64,000 bases of DNA from Caulobacter sp. UNC358MFTsu5.1 (GTDB taxonomy: Bacteria; Pseudomonadota; Alphaproteobacteria; Caulobacterales; Caulobacteraceae), in assembly GCF_000712075.1 (NCBI RefSeq), contig NZ_JONW01000005.1, positions 315,001-379,000 on the forward strand, in the 5' to 3' direction. Below are positions 26,955-34,774 of this stretch, piece after piece; position 1 is the first letter of the stretch, and every line of letters starts with the position of its first letter. The notes under the pieces are model-generated. The model did not search any database. It was not told the DNA's origin and saw only the letters and a list, made by a program, of their open reading frames with translations. The position numbers and the translations under genes are program-made.

Positions 26955-26983
26955 TTGAAAATGACAACGTTGTCATCCATATG
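26955..26983 (+). promoter_or_regulatory. Promoter with palindromic operator in the spacer
   Basis: TTGAAA (26955-26960), 17-base spacer, then CATATG (26978-26983). The spacer is filled by a perfect 16-bp palindrome ATGACAACGTTGTCAT (26961-26976), the AACGTT-centred form typical of LacI-family operators. A bound repressor would block polymerase. The regulator gene is not in the window. Confidence 0.55.
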
Positions 26984-27035
26984 GGGCGCATGGGGACGAT
27001 TTGATGTCCCGTCCAACCGAGAACGGAAGAAACCA

Positions 27036-27092
27036 ATGCTCAGCCTGATCGTCCTGACCCTGTCGGCCATCAAGGCCCAGCGCGCCGCCTAA
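27036..27092 (+). CDS. Candidate 18-residue small ORF
   Basis: ATG-to-TAA frame of 18 residues (MLSLIVLTLSAIKAQRAA), preceded by GGAAGAAACC, a usable ribosome-binding site, and followed 30 bases later by a strong terminator. It lies behind a promoter with a LacI-type palindrome. The peptide has a hydrophobic N-terminal half and a basic end, like small membrane peptides or leader peptides. Alternatively the transcript is a non-coding RNA of about 150 bases. Too short to be sure. Confidence 0.35.
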   Translation: MLSLIVLTLSAIKAQRAA

Positions 27093-27117
27093 GCGCGCCG
27101 GCCTCCGCCGCAGAAAA

Positions 27118-27150
27118 GAGCCCGCGAACCCGGTTCGCGGGCTTTTTCTT
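27118..27150 (+). terminator. Rho-independent terminator
   Basis: AGCCCGCGAA-CCC-GGTTCGCGGGCT hairpin followed by TTTTCTTT. Ends the short transcript from about 26990 and also lies past the 3' end of the acyl-CoA dehydrogenase. Confidence 0.85.
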
Positions 27151-27157
27151 TGGGCGC

Positions 27158-28840
27158 CTAGTTCCCCTCTTCCAGCAGGCGCCGGGCGATGACCTGGGCC
27201 TGGATCTCGCCGGCGCCCTCGAAGATGTTGAGGATGCGGGCGTCGGCCAGCAGGCGGCTGGCGACGTATTCCATCGCGAAGCCGTTGCCGCCGTGGATCT
27301 GCAGGGCGTTGTCGGCGGCGGCCCAGGCCACGCGGGCGGCGACCAGCTTGGCCATGCCGGCCTCCAGGTCGCAGCGCTTGCCCTCGTCCTTCTGGCGGGC
27401 GGCGAAATAGGTCAGCTGGCGCACGCCCATGATCTCGGCGGCCATCATGGCCAGCTTGTTGTGGACGCGCGGGAATTCGAAGATCGCCTGGCCGAACTGC
27501 TTGCGGTCCAGGGCGTAGCCGAGGCCGGTCTCCAGCGCCGCCTGGGCCACGCCCACGGCGCGGGCGGCGGTCTGGATGCGGGCGCTCTCGAAGGTGGCCA
27601 TCAGCTGCTTGAAGCCCTGGCCGGGCACGCCGCCCAGCAGGTTCTCGGCGGGCACTTCGAAGCCGTCGAAACCCAGCTCGAACTCCTTCATGCCGCGATA
27701 CCCGATCACCCCGATCTCGCCGCCGCTCATGCCCTGGGCCGGGAAGTCGTCGCCGTCGACGCCGCGCGGCTTGGGGGCCAGCAGCATGGACAGGCCGCGA
27801 TAGTCGGTGGTGGCCGGGTCGGTGCGGACCAGCAGGGTCATGACGTCGGCGCGGGCGGCGTGGGTGATCCAGGTCTTGCTCCCGGTCACCACGTACTGCT
27901 CGCCCTTCAGCTCGGCGCGGGTGCGCAAGGACCCCAGGTCCGAGCCGGTGTTGGGTTCGGTGAAGACGGCGGTCGGCAGGATCGAGGCGTCGGCGATCTT
28001 CGGCAGCCAGTATTGCTTCTGCTCCTCCGTGCCGCCGGTCAGGATCAGCTCGCCGGCGATCTCCGACCGCGTGGCCAGCGAACCGACGCCGATCCAGGCC
28101 CGCGACAGCTCTTCCGACACCACGCACATGGCGGTCTTGCCCAGGCCGCTGCCGCCGTATTCCTCGGGGATGGTCAGGCCGAACACGCCCAGGGCGCCCA
28201 GCTCCTCGACCAGTTCGATGGGGATCAGCTGGTCCTTCAGGTGCCAGTCGTGGGCGAAGGGCGTGACCTTCTCCTCGGCGAAGGCGTGGAACTGGTCGCG
28301 GATCATCTCGAAGGTCTCGTCCAGGCCCGTGTGCTCCAGCGTCGGGCGACCGCGCGCCTCGGCCAGGCGCTTGGCGACGCGGGTCTTCACGGCCTGGGTC
28401 CCGCCCTCGACCATCAGCTTCATGATGCCGTTCGAGAACAGGCGGTTCATGACGCCCCGGTCCTTGACCAGGTGGGCGGGGCGGACGATCTCGCCCTGGT
28501 TCATCGGGACGCCGCCGATCAGCTGGGCGGCGTATTCGGAAAACAGCAGCTGGGCCAGCAGGGCCTCGATCTCGCCGAACCGGCCTTCCGCCTCCAGCCG
28601 CTCGGCCCAGCCGGCGACCTGGTTCAGCAGCTCGGCATAGGCGGCGTACCAGCCGTAGCCGTGGACCTGGTGCTGGTGCTCGTCGGCCAGGGCGCGATCG
28701 ATCTTGCCGTTCGCGCCGGTGATGGCGGCCTTCACCTCGGGCTTGGCCTCGGCCACGAACAGCTGGGCCGCGCCGGCGGCTTCACGCAGCAGCACGGTCA
28801 GGCCCGGCAGGATGAGGGTCTGGGTGTCCGTGCTCGTCAT
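27158..28840 (-). CDS. Acyl-CoA dehydrogenase, methylsuccinyl-CoA dehydrogenase (Mcd)-like
   Basis: A 560-residue flavoenzyme. The acyl-CoA dehydrogenase core occupies about residues 175-560 (TIPEEYGGSGLGKTAM, AVFTEPNTGSDLGSLRT, VTGSKTWITHA, QTAARAVGVAQAALE, QIHGGNGFAMEY, ILNIFEGAGEIQ). An N-terminal helical extension of ~165 residues (YGWYAAYAELLNQVAGWAERLEAEGRFGEIEALLAQLLF) is the hallmark of (2S)-methylsuccinyl-CoA dehydrogenase of the ethylmalonyl-CoA pathway. Electrons would pass to EtfAB, encoded at 41152-42839. ATG 28840 follows GGGAGCAAG. No other ethylmalonyl-CoA pathway gene is adjacent, so the specific name is inferred. Confidence 0.75.
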   Translation of the reverse strand: MTSTDTQTLILPGLTVLLREAAGAAQLFVAEAKPEVKAAITGANGKIDRALADEHQHQVHGYGWYAAYAELLNQVAGWAERLEAEGRFGEIEALLAQLLFSEYAAQLIGGVPMNQGEIVRPAHLVKDRGVMNRLFSNGIMKLMVEGGTQAVKTRVAKRLAEARGRPTLEHTGLDETFEMIRDQFHAFAEEKVTPFAHDWHLKDQLIPIELVEELGALGVFGLTIPEEYGGSGLGKTAMCVVSEELSRAWIGVGSLATRSEIAGELILTGGTEEQKQYWLPKIADASILPTAVFTEPNTGSDLGSLRTRAELKGEQYVVTGSKTWITHAARADVMTLLVRTDPATTDYRGLSMLLAPKPRGVDGDDFPAQGMSGGEIGVIGYRGMKEFELGFDGFEVPAENLLGGVPGQGFKQLMATFESARIQTAARAVGVAQAALETGLGYALDRKQFGQAIFEFPRVHNKLAMMAAEIMGVRQLTYFAARQKDEGKRCDLEAGMAKLVAARVAWAAADNALQIHGGNGFAMEYVASRLLADARILNIFEGAGEIQAQVIARRLLEEGN

Positions 28841-28889
28841 GGCTTGCTCCCGTGCGGCAAACAGTTGTTTTCTTTCACTGTGGAGCCTT

Positions 28890-28901
28890 TCGCAGCTGCG
28901 A
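28890..28901. promoter_or_regulatory. 12-bp palindrome TCGCAGCTGCGA in divergent promoter
   Basis: A perfect palindrome midway between the acyl-CoA dehydrogenase (-) and glutathione transferase (+) starts; candidate shared operator, protein unknown. Confidence 0.35.
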
Positions 28902-28987
28902 GCAATGCCGCACTGCAACATAAATCGGTCCGACGGGGGCGAAAGTTCCCCCGGGCGCGTTCACCAGGGCCCAGGGGAGAGAAACAG

Positions 28988-29614
28988 ATGCTGGTCGTCC
29001 ACCACCTCAACGAATCGCGCTCGCAGCGCATACTGTGGCTGCTGGAGGAGTTGGCCCTGCCCTACGAGATCCGCTTCTACGAGCGCGATCCCCAGACCCG
29101 CCTGGCCCCGCCCGCCCTGCTGCACGTCCATCCGCTGGGCAAGTCGCCGGTGCTGACCGACGGCTCCACGACGATCATCGAGAGCGGGGCGATCACCGAC
29201 TACGTCATCCGCCGCCATGCCGGCGGCCGGCTGGCGCCCGACCCGGCGAGCGCGGACTACGACGCCTACCAGCAGTGGCTGCACTACGCCGAGGGCTCGG
29301 CCATGCTGCCGATGCTGCTGCGGATGTATGTCGGCCGGCTGGGCGCGGCGGGCGCGCCGCTGCACCCGCGCATCGAGAGCGAGATGGCCAACCACCTGTC
29401 CTATGTGGACGGGGCGCTGGAGGGCCGCCAGTTCTTCGTCGGCGACGGCCTGACCGGCGCCGACATCCAGATGAGCTTCGTCGCCGAGGTCGCCAAGGCC
29501 CACGGCAAGCTGGCCGACTATCCGAACCTGGAAGCCTGGATCCGCCGCATGCACGCCCGCCCGGCGTGGAAGACGGCGCTGGAGAAGAGCGGGCCTTACA
29601 AGCTGGGGGAATAG
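28988..29614 (+). CDS. Glutathione S-transferase family protein
   Basis: A 208-residue cytosolic GST. The thioredoxin-like domain has HLNESRSQRILWLLEELALPYEI, with S9/S11 near the site that activates glutathione, and the cis-proline in GKSPVL followed by the glutathione-binding IIESGAI. The helical domain ends LEAWIRRMHARPAWKTALEKSG. Typical role is conjugating or reducing electrophiles and peroxides. ATG 28988 follows GGGGAGAG. It is divergent from the acyl-CoA dehydrogenase. Confidence 0.92.
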   Translation: MLVVHHLNESRSQRILWLLEELALPYEIRFYERDPQTRLAPPALLHVHPLGKSPVLTDGSTTIIESGAITDYVIRRHAGGRLAPDPASADYDAYQQWLHYAEGSAMLPMLLRMYVGRLGAAGAPLHPRIESEMANHLSYVDGALEGRQFFVGDGLTGADIQMSFVAEVAKAHGKLADYPNLEAWIRRMHARPAWKTALEKSGPYKLGE

Positions 29615-29734
29615 CGCCCACGCGGCGCCGCTCGCCCCACAGTTACACACAGCCGCGTGCTCACCCGCGCTTCACAAGCTTGACGATATCGGTTTAGGTG
29701 GCCGCGCGGGATGGGGCCCGCGGGGGGAAACACT

Positions 29735-30256
29735 TTGAAATTATTTCATAAAGCCGCCTTTGCGGCGCTGTTCGTCATGGCCGCCACAACCGCCAGCGCC
29801 CAGACCATCAAGGTGCCGGAGGGCACTGAAATGGTGATCAGCATCGACGAGAAGCTGTCGTCCGAGAGCAGCCACGAGGGCGATCGCTTCTCGATCAGCC
29901 TCGACGAGGACCTCAAGCTGTCGGACGGGACGGTCCTGCGGGCCGGATATCGCGGGGTCGGCGAGGTCGTCGAGGCTCGCGACAACGGGGCGCTCGGCAA
30001 GAACGGGAAGCTGAACGTTCGCCTTGTCTACCTGAAGGTCGGCGACGACCGCATCAAGCTCCGCGCCACCAAGGGGTCCAAGGGTGAAACCCGCGTGGGC
30101 GCGACGGTCGCCACGGTGATCCTGTTCTGGCCGGCCGCGCCGTTCATCCGGGGCAAGGACGTCAGCATCCAGAAGGGGACAATCATGACCGCCTTCGTCG
30201 ATCAGGATACGAGCTTGCCGACTCCTCTACCGTCCCCGCCCGGCGACATCGACTAG
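29735..30256 (+). CDS. Exported hypothetical protein
   Basis: About 173 residues from TTG 29735, which has a GGGGGG tract eight bases upstream; ATG 29711 would add eight residues ahead of the same signal peptide. The signal peptide (KLFHKAAFAALFVMAATTASAQ) is followed by a beta-rich domain (VPEGTEMVISIDEKLSSESSHEGDRFSISLDEDLKLSDGTVLRAGYRGVGEVV...) that resembles periplasmic domains which describe a threshold property as in BON/TraQ-like folds, though no family is certain. A hydrophobic patch follows (VATVILFWPAAPFIRG). Followed by a terminator. Confidence 0.7.
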   Translation: MKLFHKAAFAALFVMAATTASAQTIKVPEGTEMVISIDEKLSSESSHEGDRFSISLDEDLKLSDGTVLRAGYRGVGEVVEARDNGALGKNGKLNVRLVYLKVGDDRIKLRATKGSKGETRVGATVATVILFWPAAPFIRGKDVSIQKGTIMTAFVDQDTSLPTPLPSPPGDID

Positions 30257-30302
30257 GTCGCCGGCGCCGCCGGCGGCCAGGCTTTCGGGTTCGGAAGCGA
30301 CA

Positions 30303-30332
30303 GGCCCCCTCCCTCGCGGAGGGGGCCTTTTC
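30303..30332 (+). terminator. Rho-independent terminator
   Basis: GGCCCCCTCC-CTCGC-GGAGGGGGCC hairpin followed by TTTT. Confidence 0.85.
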
Positions 30333-30451
30333 GTTGCGTGGCCCCACAGCGGCCCCCGCGACAGCAACCTGACACTGCGCGTAACTTCTGGTTTAGCTTC
30401 CGGGACTAGCCTGACGGGGCCGAGCCCCCTCGGCACAGTCCTGGAGCGCCC

Positions 30452-31429
30452 GTGCAGATTTCCGCCACGACGCCGAACGCCACCGCGCCGAACGCCGCCG
30501 CGCAAGCCCCGACGCCCGCGCCCGCCGACGCGCCGCAAGCCGCGCCGCCCGCCGCGCCGGCCGTGACCGTGACCCTGTCGCCCGAGGCCCGCGCGGCCCA
30601 GGCCGCCCTGGCCGCGATGCCGATGCAGGACGCCGTCGAGCAACTGACGTCCGGCGCCCAGGACGCCCCCTCGGCCGGCCCGCTGGACCGGATCAAGTCG
30701 CTGCTGCTGAAGCTGGCCGACGGGTCCGGCGTCCCGAAGGCCGAACAGGTCCAGGCCTATGTCGATGTGCAGAAGGCGATCTTCCTGGACGACGACAGGA
30801 CCTGGTGGACCCAGAGCAGTCCGGAGGACCGCAAGGCCTACGCCGCGATCATGGACGGCGGCGCGATCAGCACGGAAATCCGCAAGGCCGCCGACGACTT
30901 CAACCGCTGGAGCCTGTCGCAGGACATGCGCTCCAACGTGCCGCGCAAGAACCTGGCGCACCTGAACGCCCTGTCGCCGCTGGAGCAGCAGATGGTCTTC
31001 GCCGGCACGGCCAGCGCGGACGGCACGATCGGCGCGGGCGTGACCTCGCTGGACCAGTGGAAGGCCCAGATGCAGGTCGACATCGTCAATGTCGACAAGA
31101 TGATCGCCATGGACGAGACCGAGAAGAAGGGCGGGTCGGGCAAGACCGCGACCCCGGCCAAGACCGGCGCCAAGGTCGCCGACGATGGCGCGGCGGCGGC
31201 GAACGACGCCTCGCCCGAAGCCCAGGCCCTGGACGCCCTCACCTCGCCCGACCGGGGCGATGGCCTCGCGGCGGCGGCCCTCAGGATGCTGCGGAAGGCC
31301 GCCGAGGCCCGGGCCGAGGCGAAGGAACAGGCCGAAAAGGCCCGCAAGGACGCGCCGCGCACGGACGGGACGCCTCGCGCCATCCTCGAGCCCTACGTGA
31401 TCGGCGACAAGGTCGACAAGGCGGTCTGA
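30452..31429 (+). CDS. Hypothetical Ala/Pro-rich helical protein (325 aa)
   Basis: Starts at GTG 30452 behind CTGGAGC. Residues 1-45 are a Pro/Ala low-complexity stretch without a signal peptide, about 50-240 are helical (AVEQLTSGAQ..., LDRIKSLLLKLADGSG, WWTQSSPEDRKAYAAIMDGG, NLAHLNALSPLEQQMVFAGT), and the tail is Lys/Ala/Glu-rich. The general look (Pro/Ala start, few cysteines, secretion-like disorder) resembles flagellar or export-associated proteins of Caulobacterales, but I cannot name a family. Confidence 0.65.
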   Translation: MQISATTPNATAPNAAAQAPTPAPADAPQAAPPAAPAVTVTLSPEARAAQAALAAMPMQDAVEQLTSGAQDAPSAGPLDRIKSLLLKLADGSGVPKAEQVQAYVDVQKAIFLDDDRTWWTQSSPEDRKAYAAIMDGGAISTEIRKAADDFNRWSLSQDMRSNVPRKNLAHLNALSPLEQQMVFAGTASADGTIGAGVTSLDQWKAQMQVDIVNVDKMIAMDETEKKGGSGKTATPAKTGAKVADDGAAAANDASPEAQALDALTSPDRGDGLAAAALRMLRKAAEARAEAKEQAEKARKDAPRTDGTPRAILEPYVIGDKVDKAV

Positions 31430-31442
31430 GGGCCCCTCACGC

Positions 31443-31550
31443 TGTCATCCCGGAAGCCTCGCAGAGGCTGTCCGGGACCCAGGGGACTGGGCTGAGGCCT
31501 TGCGGTTCACCTGGGTCCCGGACAAGCGCTGCGCGCTTTCCGGGATGACA
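31443..31550 (-). repeat. ~108-bp inverted-repeat element family B, copy 2
   Basis: TGTCATCCCGG...CCGGGATGACA outer arms with inner CCGGGACCCAG/CTGGGTCCCGG. Opposite orientation to copy 1 (the AAGCCTCGCAGAGGCT arm comes first). In the gap between two convergent genes. Confidence 0.88.
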
Positions 31551-31568
31551 ACGTTGGGCGCCGCCCCC

Positions 31569-32966
31569 CTACGGCGACGTCGCCACCGCCCACGAGAAGT
31601 CGGTGTGGGTGACCGTGGTGCTGAAGTAGGTCGGGTCGGTGAAGAAGGCGATCGGCTTGTTGTAGTTGGCCGGATAGGGCTGGCTGTTACCCACCACCGC
31701 CACGCCGTGACAGCTCATGCAGTTGGAGGTGATCCCGGCCGGGATGCTGGGATCGGTCTCCAGATAGGGGTTGAAGCAGACCTGCATGGTCTGGCTGCTG
31801 GGCGTGGTGGTCTGGTTGTAGGCCGTACAGGCGGCGTAGTTGCTCCAGGGGCCGCCCAGCGAGGTGGGCTGGCCCTGCTTGCTGCCGGGGAAGCCGTTGG
31901 GCGTGTCGCCGCCCGGCTGCCACCAGAAGGTCTGCCAGGTCCAGAACGGGATCTCCTTGGTGTTGACGTGCATGGCCAGCAGCACGGCGTAGTCGCCCTC
32001 GGCCACGGTCTTGCCGGTGGCGGCGGCGAAGTTCTTGGCTTCCGGGGCGGTCAGGCGCACCGCGTAGAGGGTGCTGAGCGGGGTCCACAGGAAGGTCTTG
32101 CAGGCCGTGCCGGCGGTGCTGACGCTCGCGATCTCGGCCGGGGTGGCGGGCCGCACCGGGCCGGTCCCGTCCGGCGAGACCAGCATGCAGGTCGTCCAGG
32201 TGCGGATCGTCGGATTGGTCGGGTTGGTCGAGCCGCCCGGCCCCTGCCACAGCGGCTGCACCGTCAGGCCCTTGGCCGCGACCGTGCCGAACACCGGCTT
32301 CAGCTCGATGGCCTGGACCGGGAACTCGTTGATCCCCCGGTTCTGGGGCGTGGTCCCCGTCGGCCACGAGGCGTTCAGCTTGGTCAGGCCCGACTGGGTG
32401 CTGTAGTCGTACTTGGCCCCGCCCGGCCCCGCCTGCGGCGAGTCGATGAAGGTCGCGGCCTGCGGGTTGAACTTGTTGTCGGCGGTGACGTCGGAATTTC
32501 CGAACGTGCCCAGCGCCCCCAGCTTGACGCCCTTGGCGTGGTGGAACTGCAGCGGGGCGGCGAAGTTGCGGATCACCCGCGGCTTGGCCAGGCGGGCCTC
32601 GAGGCTGACGCCGTTCGTGCCGGCCTGGACGGCCGCCAGGTTGGTGGGGAACACGTCGTTGGGCCCGGCCCAGGTTTCCCAGATCGGCAGCTCCTGGTCG
32701 TTGAACTTCTGGCCGGACGGCGCGGCCATGGCCTGCCACAGGCTCCAGGCGTGGCCGCGGATCGAGGCGGTGTCGCCGGCGTCGATCCAGGCGTTGATGG
32801 TGGCGGTGGGCACCGGGAAGTTCGGACCGACCGGCAGCGGCACCGGCGTCACCACGCCCGGCGTGGCCGGGGCCGGCGCGCCCTCGCCCGAGGTCTTGGT
32901 CCCCTGTTCGCAGGCCGCCGTCAGGGCCAGCAGTCCGGACGCCGCGATCAGACCGATCTTGCGCAT
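31569..32966 (-). CDS. Lipoprotein with one c-type haem motif
   Basis: A 465-residue exported protein. The N-terminus MRKIGLIAASGLLALTAAC is a lipoprotein signal with lipid-carrying C19 (LTAAC). A single haem-binding CMSCH motif is in the C-terminal fifth (SNCMSCHGVAVVG). The long middle is beta-rich, with Trp/aromatic-rich parts (IPFWTWQTFWWQPGG). It looks like a periplasmic cytochrome-type redox lipoprotein, with distant similarity to the cytochrome-c-like family proteins of Proteobacteria; partner unknown. ATG 32966 starts the signal directly; the longer frame from 33002 would disrupt it. Confidence 0.75.
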   Translation of the reverse strand: MRKIGLIAASGLLALTAACEQGTKTSGEGAPAPATPGVVTPVPLPVGPNFPVPTATINAWIDAGDTASIRGHAWSLWQAMAAPSGQKFNDQELPIWETWAGPNDVFPTNLAAVQAGTNGVSLEARLAKPRVIRNFAAPLQFHHAKGVKLGALGTFGNSDVTADNKFNPQAATFIDSPQAGPGGAKYDYSTQSGLTKLNASWPTGTTPQNRGINEFPVQAIELKPVFGTVAAKGLTVQPLWQGPGGSTNPTNPTIRTWTTCMLVSPDGTGPVRPATPAEIASVSTAGTACKTFLWTPLSTLYAVRLTAPEAKNFAAATGKTVAEGDYAVLLAMHVNTKEIPFWTWQTFWWQPGGDTPNGFPGSKQGQPTSLGGPWSNYAACTAYNQTTTPSSQTMQVCFNPYLETDPSIPAGITSNCMSCHGVAVVGNSQPYPANYNKPIAFFTDPTYFSTTVTHTDFSWAVATSP

Positions 32967-33216
32967 AGCCGTTCCTCCCATAGGGACGACTTTCGCGCAC
33001 ATTCGTCGACATCGCCCTCATGGGTAGTATTCACCGCGCGGCTCGACCGTCAATAGAGCGCGGGAGCCGGGGGCGCGCGGACGCCGCCTCCCGAAAAATT
33101 CTCAGATGAACGAATTCTGTCGGTCCAGCTGTCGGCGCGGTTCAGCTTCGCCTTGGCATGGTGCGTCTCACGGGGCCGACGGCTCCGGACCATTCAAGGG
33201 ACGAAGGACGAAGACC

Positions 33217-33792
33217 ATGACCAAGACCATCACCTTCAAGAAAGCGATCGCCGGCCTGGCCATGACCGCCACGGCCCTGACCCTGGCCACGGCGCCCACC
33301 ACCGCCAGCGCCATGTCGCAGAAGCTGGGCGGCGTCATCGGCTGCAACGCCTCGGGCGGCAAGCAGGAAGCCGGCGCCGTGATCGGCGGCCTGCTGGGCG
33401 CCGTCGCCGGCAACAAGCTGGCCAAGAACGACCGGGGCACGGGCACCGCCATCGGCGCCGTGGTCGGCGCGGGCGCCGGCTCCTACGCCGGCTGCCAGAT
33501 GCAGAAGACCCGCGCCGCCAACAACGCCGGCGGCGTCTACACCAGCAACGGCATCCGGGTTTCGAACAGCGTCGACGCCGCCCCGATGACCAAGATCAAG
33601 GGCAAGTACGTCGCCCGCTCGAACCTGAACCTGCGCGCCGCCGCCTCGACCCGCGGCGAGGCCGTCGGCACGGTCGAGGCCGGCCAGACCTTCCAGGCCC
33701 TGGGCCGCACCGGCGACGGCAAGTGGATCCTGGTCGGCCAGGACGGCGTGGGCGTCGGCTACGTCTCCAGCGCCTACGTCTACCGGGCGTAG
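33217..33792 (+). CDS. Exported protein with glycine zipper and SH3-type domain
   Basis: 191 residues with a signal peptide (TKTITFKKAIAGLAMTATALTLATAPTTASA). Residues ~45-95 are a glycine-zipper (EAGAVIGGLLGAVAGNKLAKNDRGTGTAIGAVVGAGAGSYAG) as in outer-membrane/17-kDa-antigen-like proteins, and ~125-190 are a bacterial SH3 domain (RSNLNLRAAASTRGEAVGTVEAGQTFQALGRTGDGKWILVG...GYVSSAYV), which often binds cell-wall peptide. Probably a cell-envelope structural or stress protein. ATG 33217 follows GAAGGACGAAG. Confidence 0.82.
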   Translation: MTKTITFKKAIAGLAMTATALTLATAPTTASAMSQKLGGVIGCNASGGKQEAGAVIGGLLGAVAGNKLAKNDRGTGTAIGAVVGAGAGSYAGCQMQKTRAANNAGGVYTSNGIRVSNSVDAAPMTKIKGKYVARSNLNLRAAASTRGEAVGTVEAGQTFQALGRTGDGKWILVGQDGVGVGYVSSAYVYRA

Positions 33793-33846
33793 GCGTCCTT
33801 CCGGAACGGGCCGCTTAGCGTCGGGCCCGGGTGCAGTAAGCGTAAG

Positions 33847-33881
33847 GCGAGCCCGTCTGTCCCCCCGGCAGGCGGGCTCGC
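33847..33881. terminator. Hairpin between convergent genes
   Basis: GCGAGCCCG and CGGGCTCGC arms; no T-tract follows, so it may be a weak terminator or a mRNA-end structure. Confidence 0.5.
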
Positions 33882-33905
33882 TGCGTTGCGGCCTCAGGCC
33901 TTCTT

Positions 33906-34649
33906 TCAGGCCTTAGGGCAGCCCGTGGACGCGATGCCCCGGGGCTTGAGCGCGGCGCACAGCCGCCCCTTGAACCGCTCGGTCGCGCCGGACACCTCGC
34001 GGAGGCTCAGGGACTGGCTCAGCTCGATGCTGCCGATCGTGGCGCCCAGCACGTCGAGGATCGCCGGATTGCGCATCATCGTCATGCCCGCCTCCTGCTT
34101 TTCGGCCTCGGTCAGGGCGTCGGGCGTGCGCACCGTCTTCTGGCCCAGGGGCGACTCGTAGAAGGCCAGGGCGCCGGTCAGCTGCTCGGCCGTCAGCCGG
34201 GCGGCGTAGTAGCGGTCCAGGCCCTGGATGATCTTGTCCACCATGTCGCGGCGCGTGTCCGTCAGGGCGTCGTCGAGGGCCGCCATGAACTTGGCCTTCT
34301 GCTCGGGCGGCGCGTTCTTCAGGCCCTGGAGGGTCATGTCCCGCGCCGGGGCCAGCGCCTGCTTGAAGGTCTCGTCCAGGCCGGCGCGGATGTTCATCGC
34401 CTTGACGAAGCGGCCGCCCAGGGCGAGCTGGTCGGCGGGGATCGGCTGCGTCCCCAGGGCGACGGCGACCGCCGCGCTGTTCAGGGCCTGCAGCTTCTCG
34501 GCGTCGGTCTGGCCTGGCGCCTGGGCCTGGATCTGGGTCTGGGCTTGCGGCTGAGCCGGCGGCGCGGCCTGCGCCCAGACCGGGGACGCGCCCGCCAGCA
34601 GGCCGACGACGCCCAGGCCGGACAGGACGGCCTTGCGGAATTGGATCAT
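33906..34649 (-). CDS. Exported DUF2059-type protein
   Basis: 247 residues. A signal peptide (VLSGLGVVGLLAGASPVWAQ, cleavage near residue 27) is followed by a Gln/Pro linker, then an all-helical domain with the family pattern LDETFKQALAP...MVDKIIQGLDRYYAARLTAEQLTGALAFYESPLGQKTV. DUF2059 proteins are periplasmic and of unknown function. ATG 34649 follows GAGGGGGA. Confidence 0.82.
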   Translation of the reverse strand: MIQFRKAVLSGLGVVGLLAGASPVWAQAAPPAQPQAQTQIQAQAPGQTDAEKLQALNSAAVAVALGTQPIPADQLALGGRFVKAMNIRAGLDETFKQALAPARDMTLQGLKNAPPEQKAKFMAALDDALTDTRRDMVDKIIQGLDRYYAARLTAEQLTGALAFYESPLGQKTVRTPDALTEAEKQEAGMTMMRNPAILDVLGATIGSIELSQSLSLREVSGATERFKGRLCAALKPRGIASTGCPKA

Positions 34650-34774
34650 GGAACTCCCCCTCGATGGTCGCCGCCATAGCACCGCTTCGCGCGCCCGCCC
34701 AGGCGCCGCGCTCCGCCTTGCCCCGACTCCGCGGCTAGGCTTCAGTGCGGGCCTGACTTTTCCGGGACGCCACC

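Noticed and set aside
26961..26976. Palindrome as part of repeat family B (which ends in GGGATGACAACG at one copy)
   Set aside because: Only the short ATGACAACG string is shared; the rest of the element is absent, so the match is chance.
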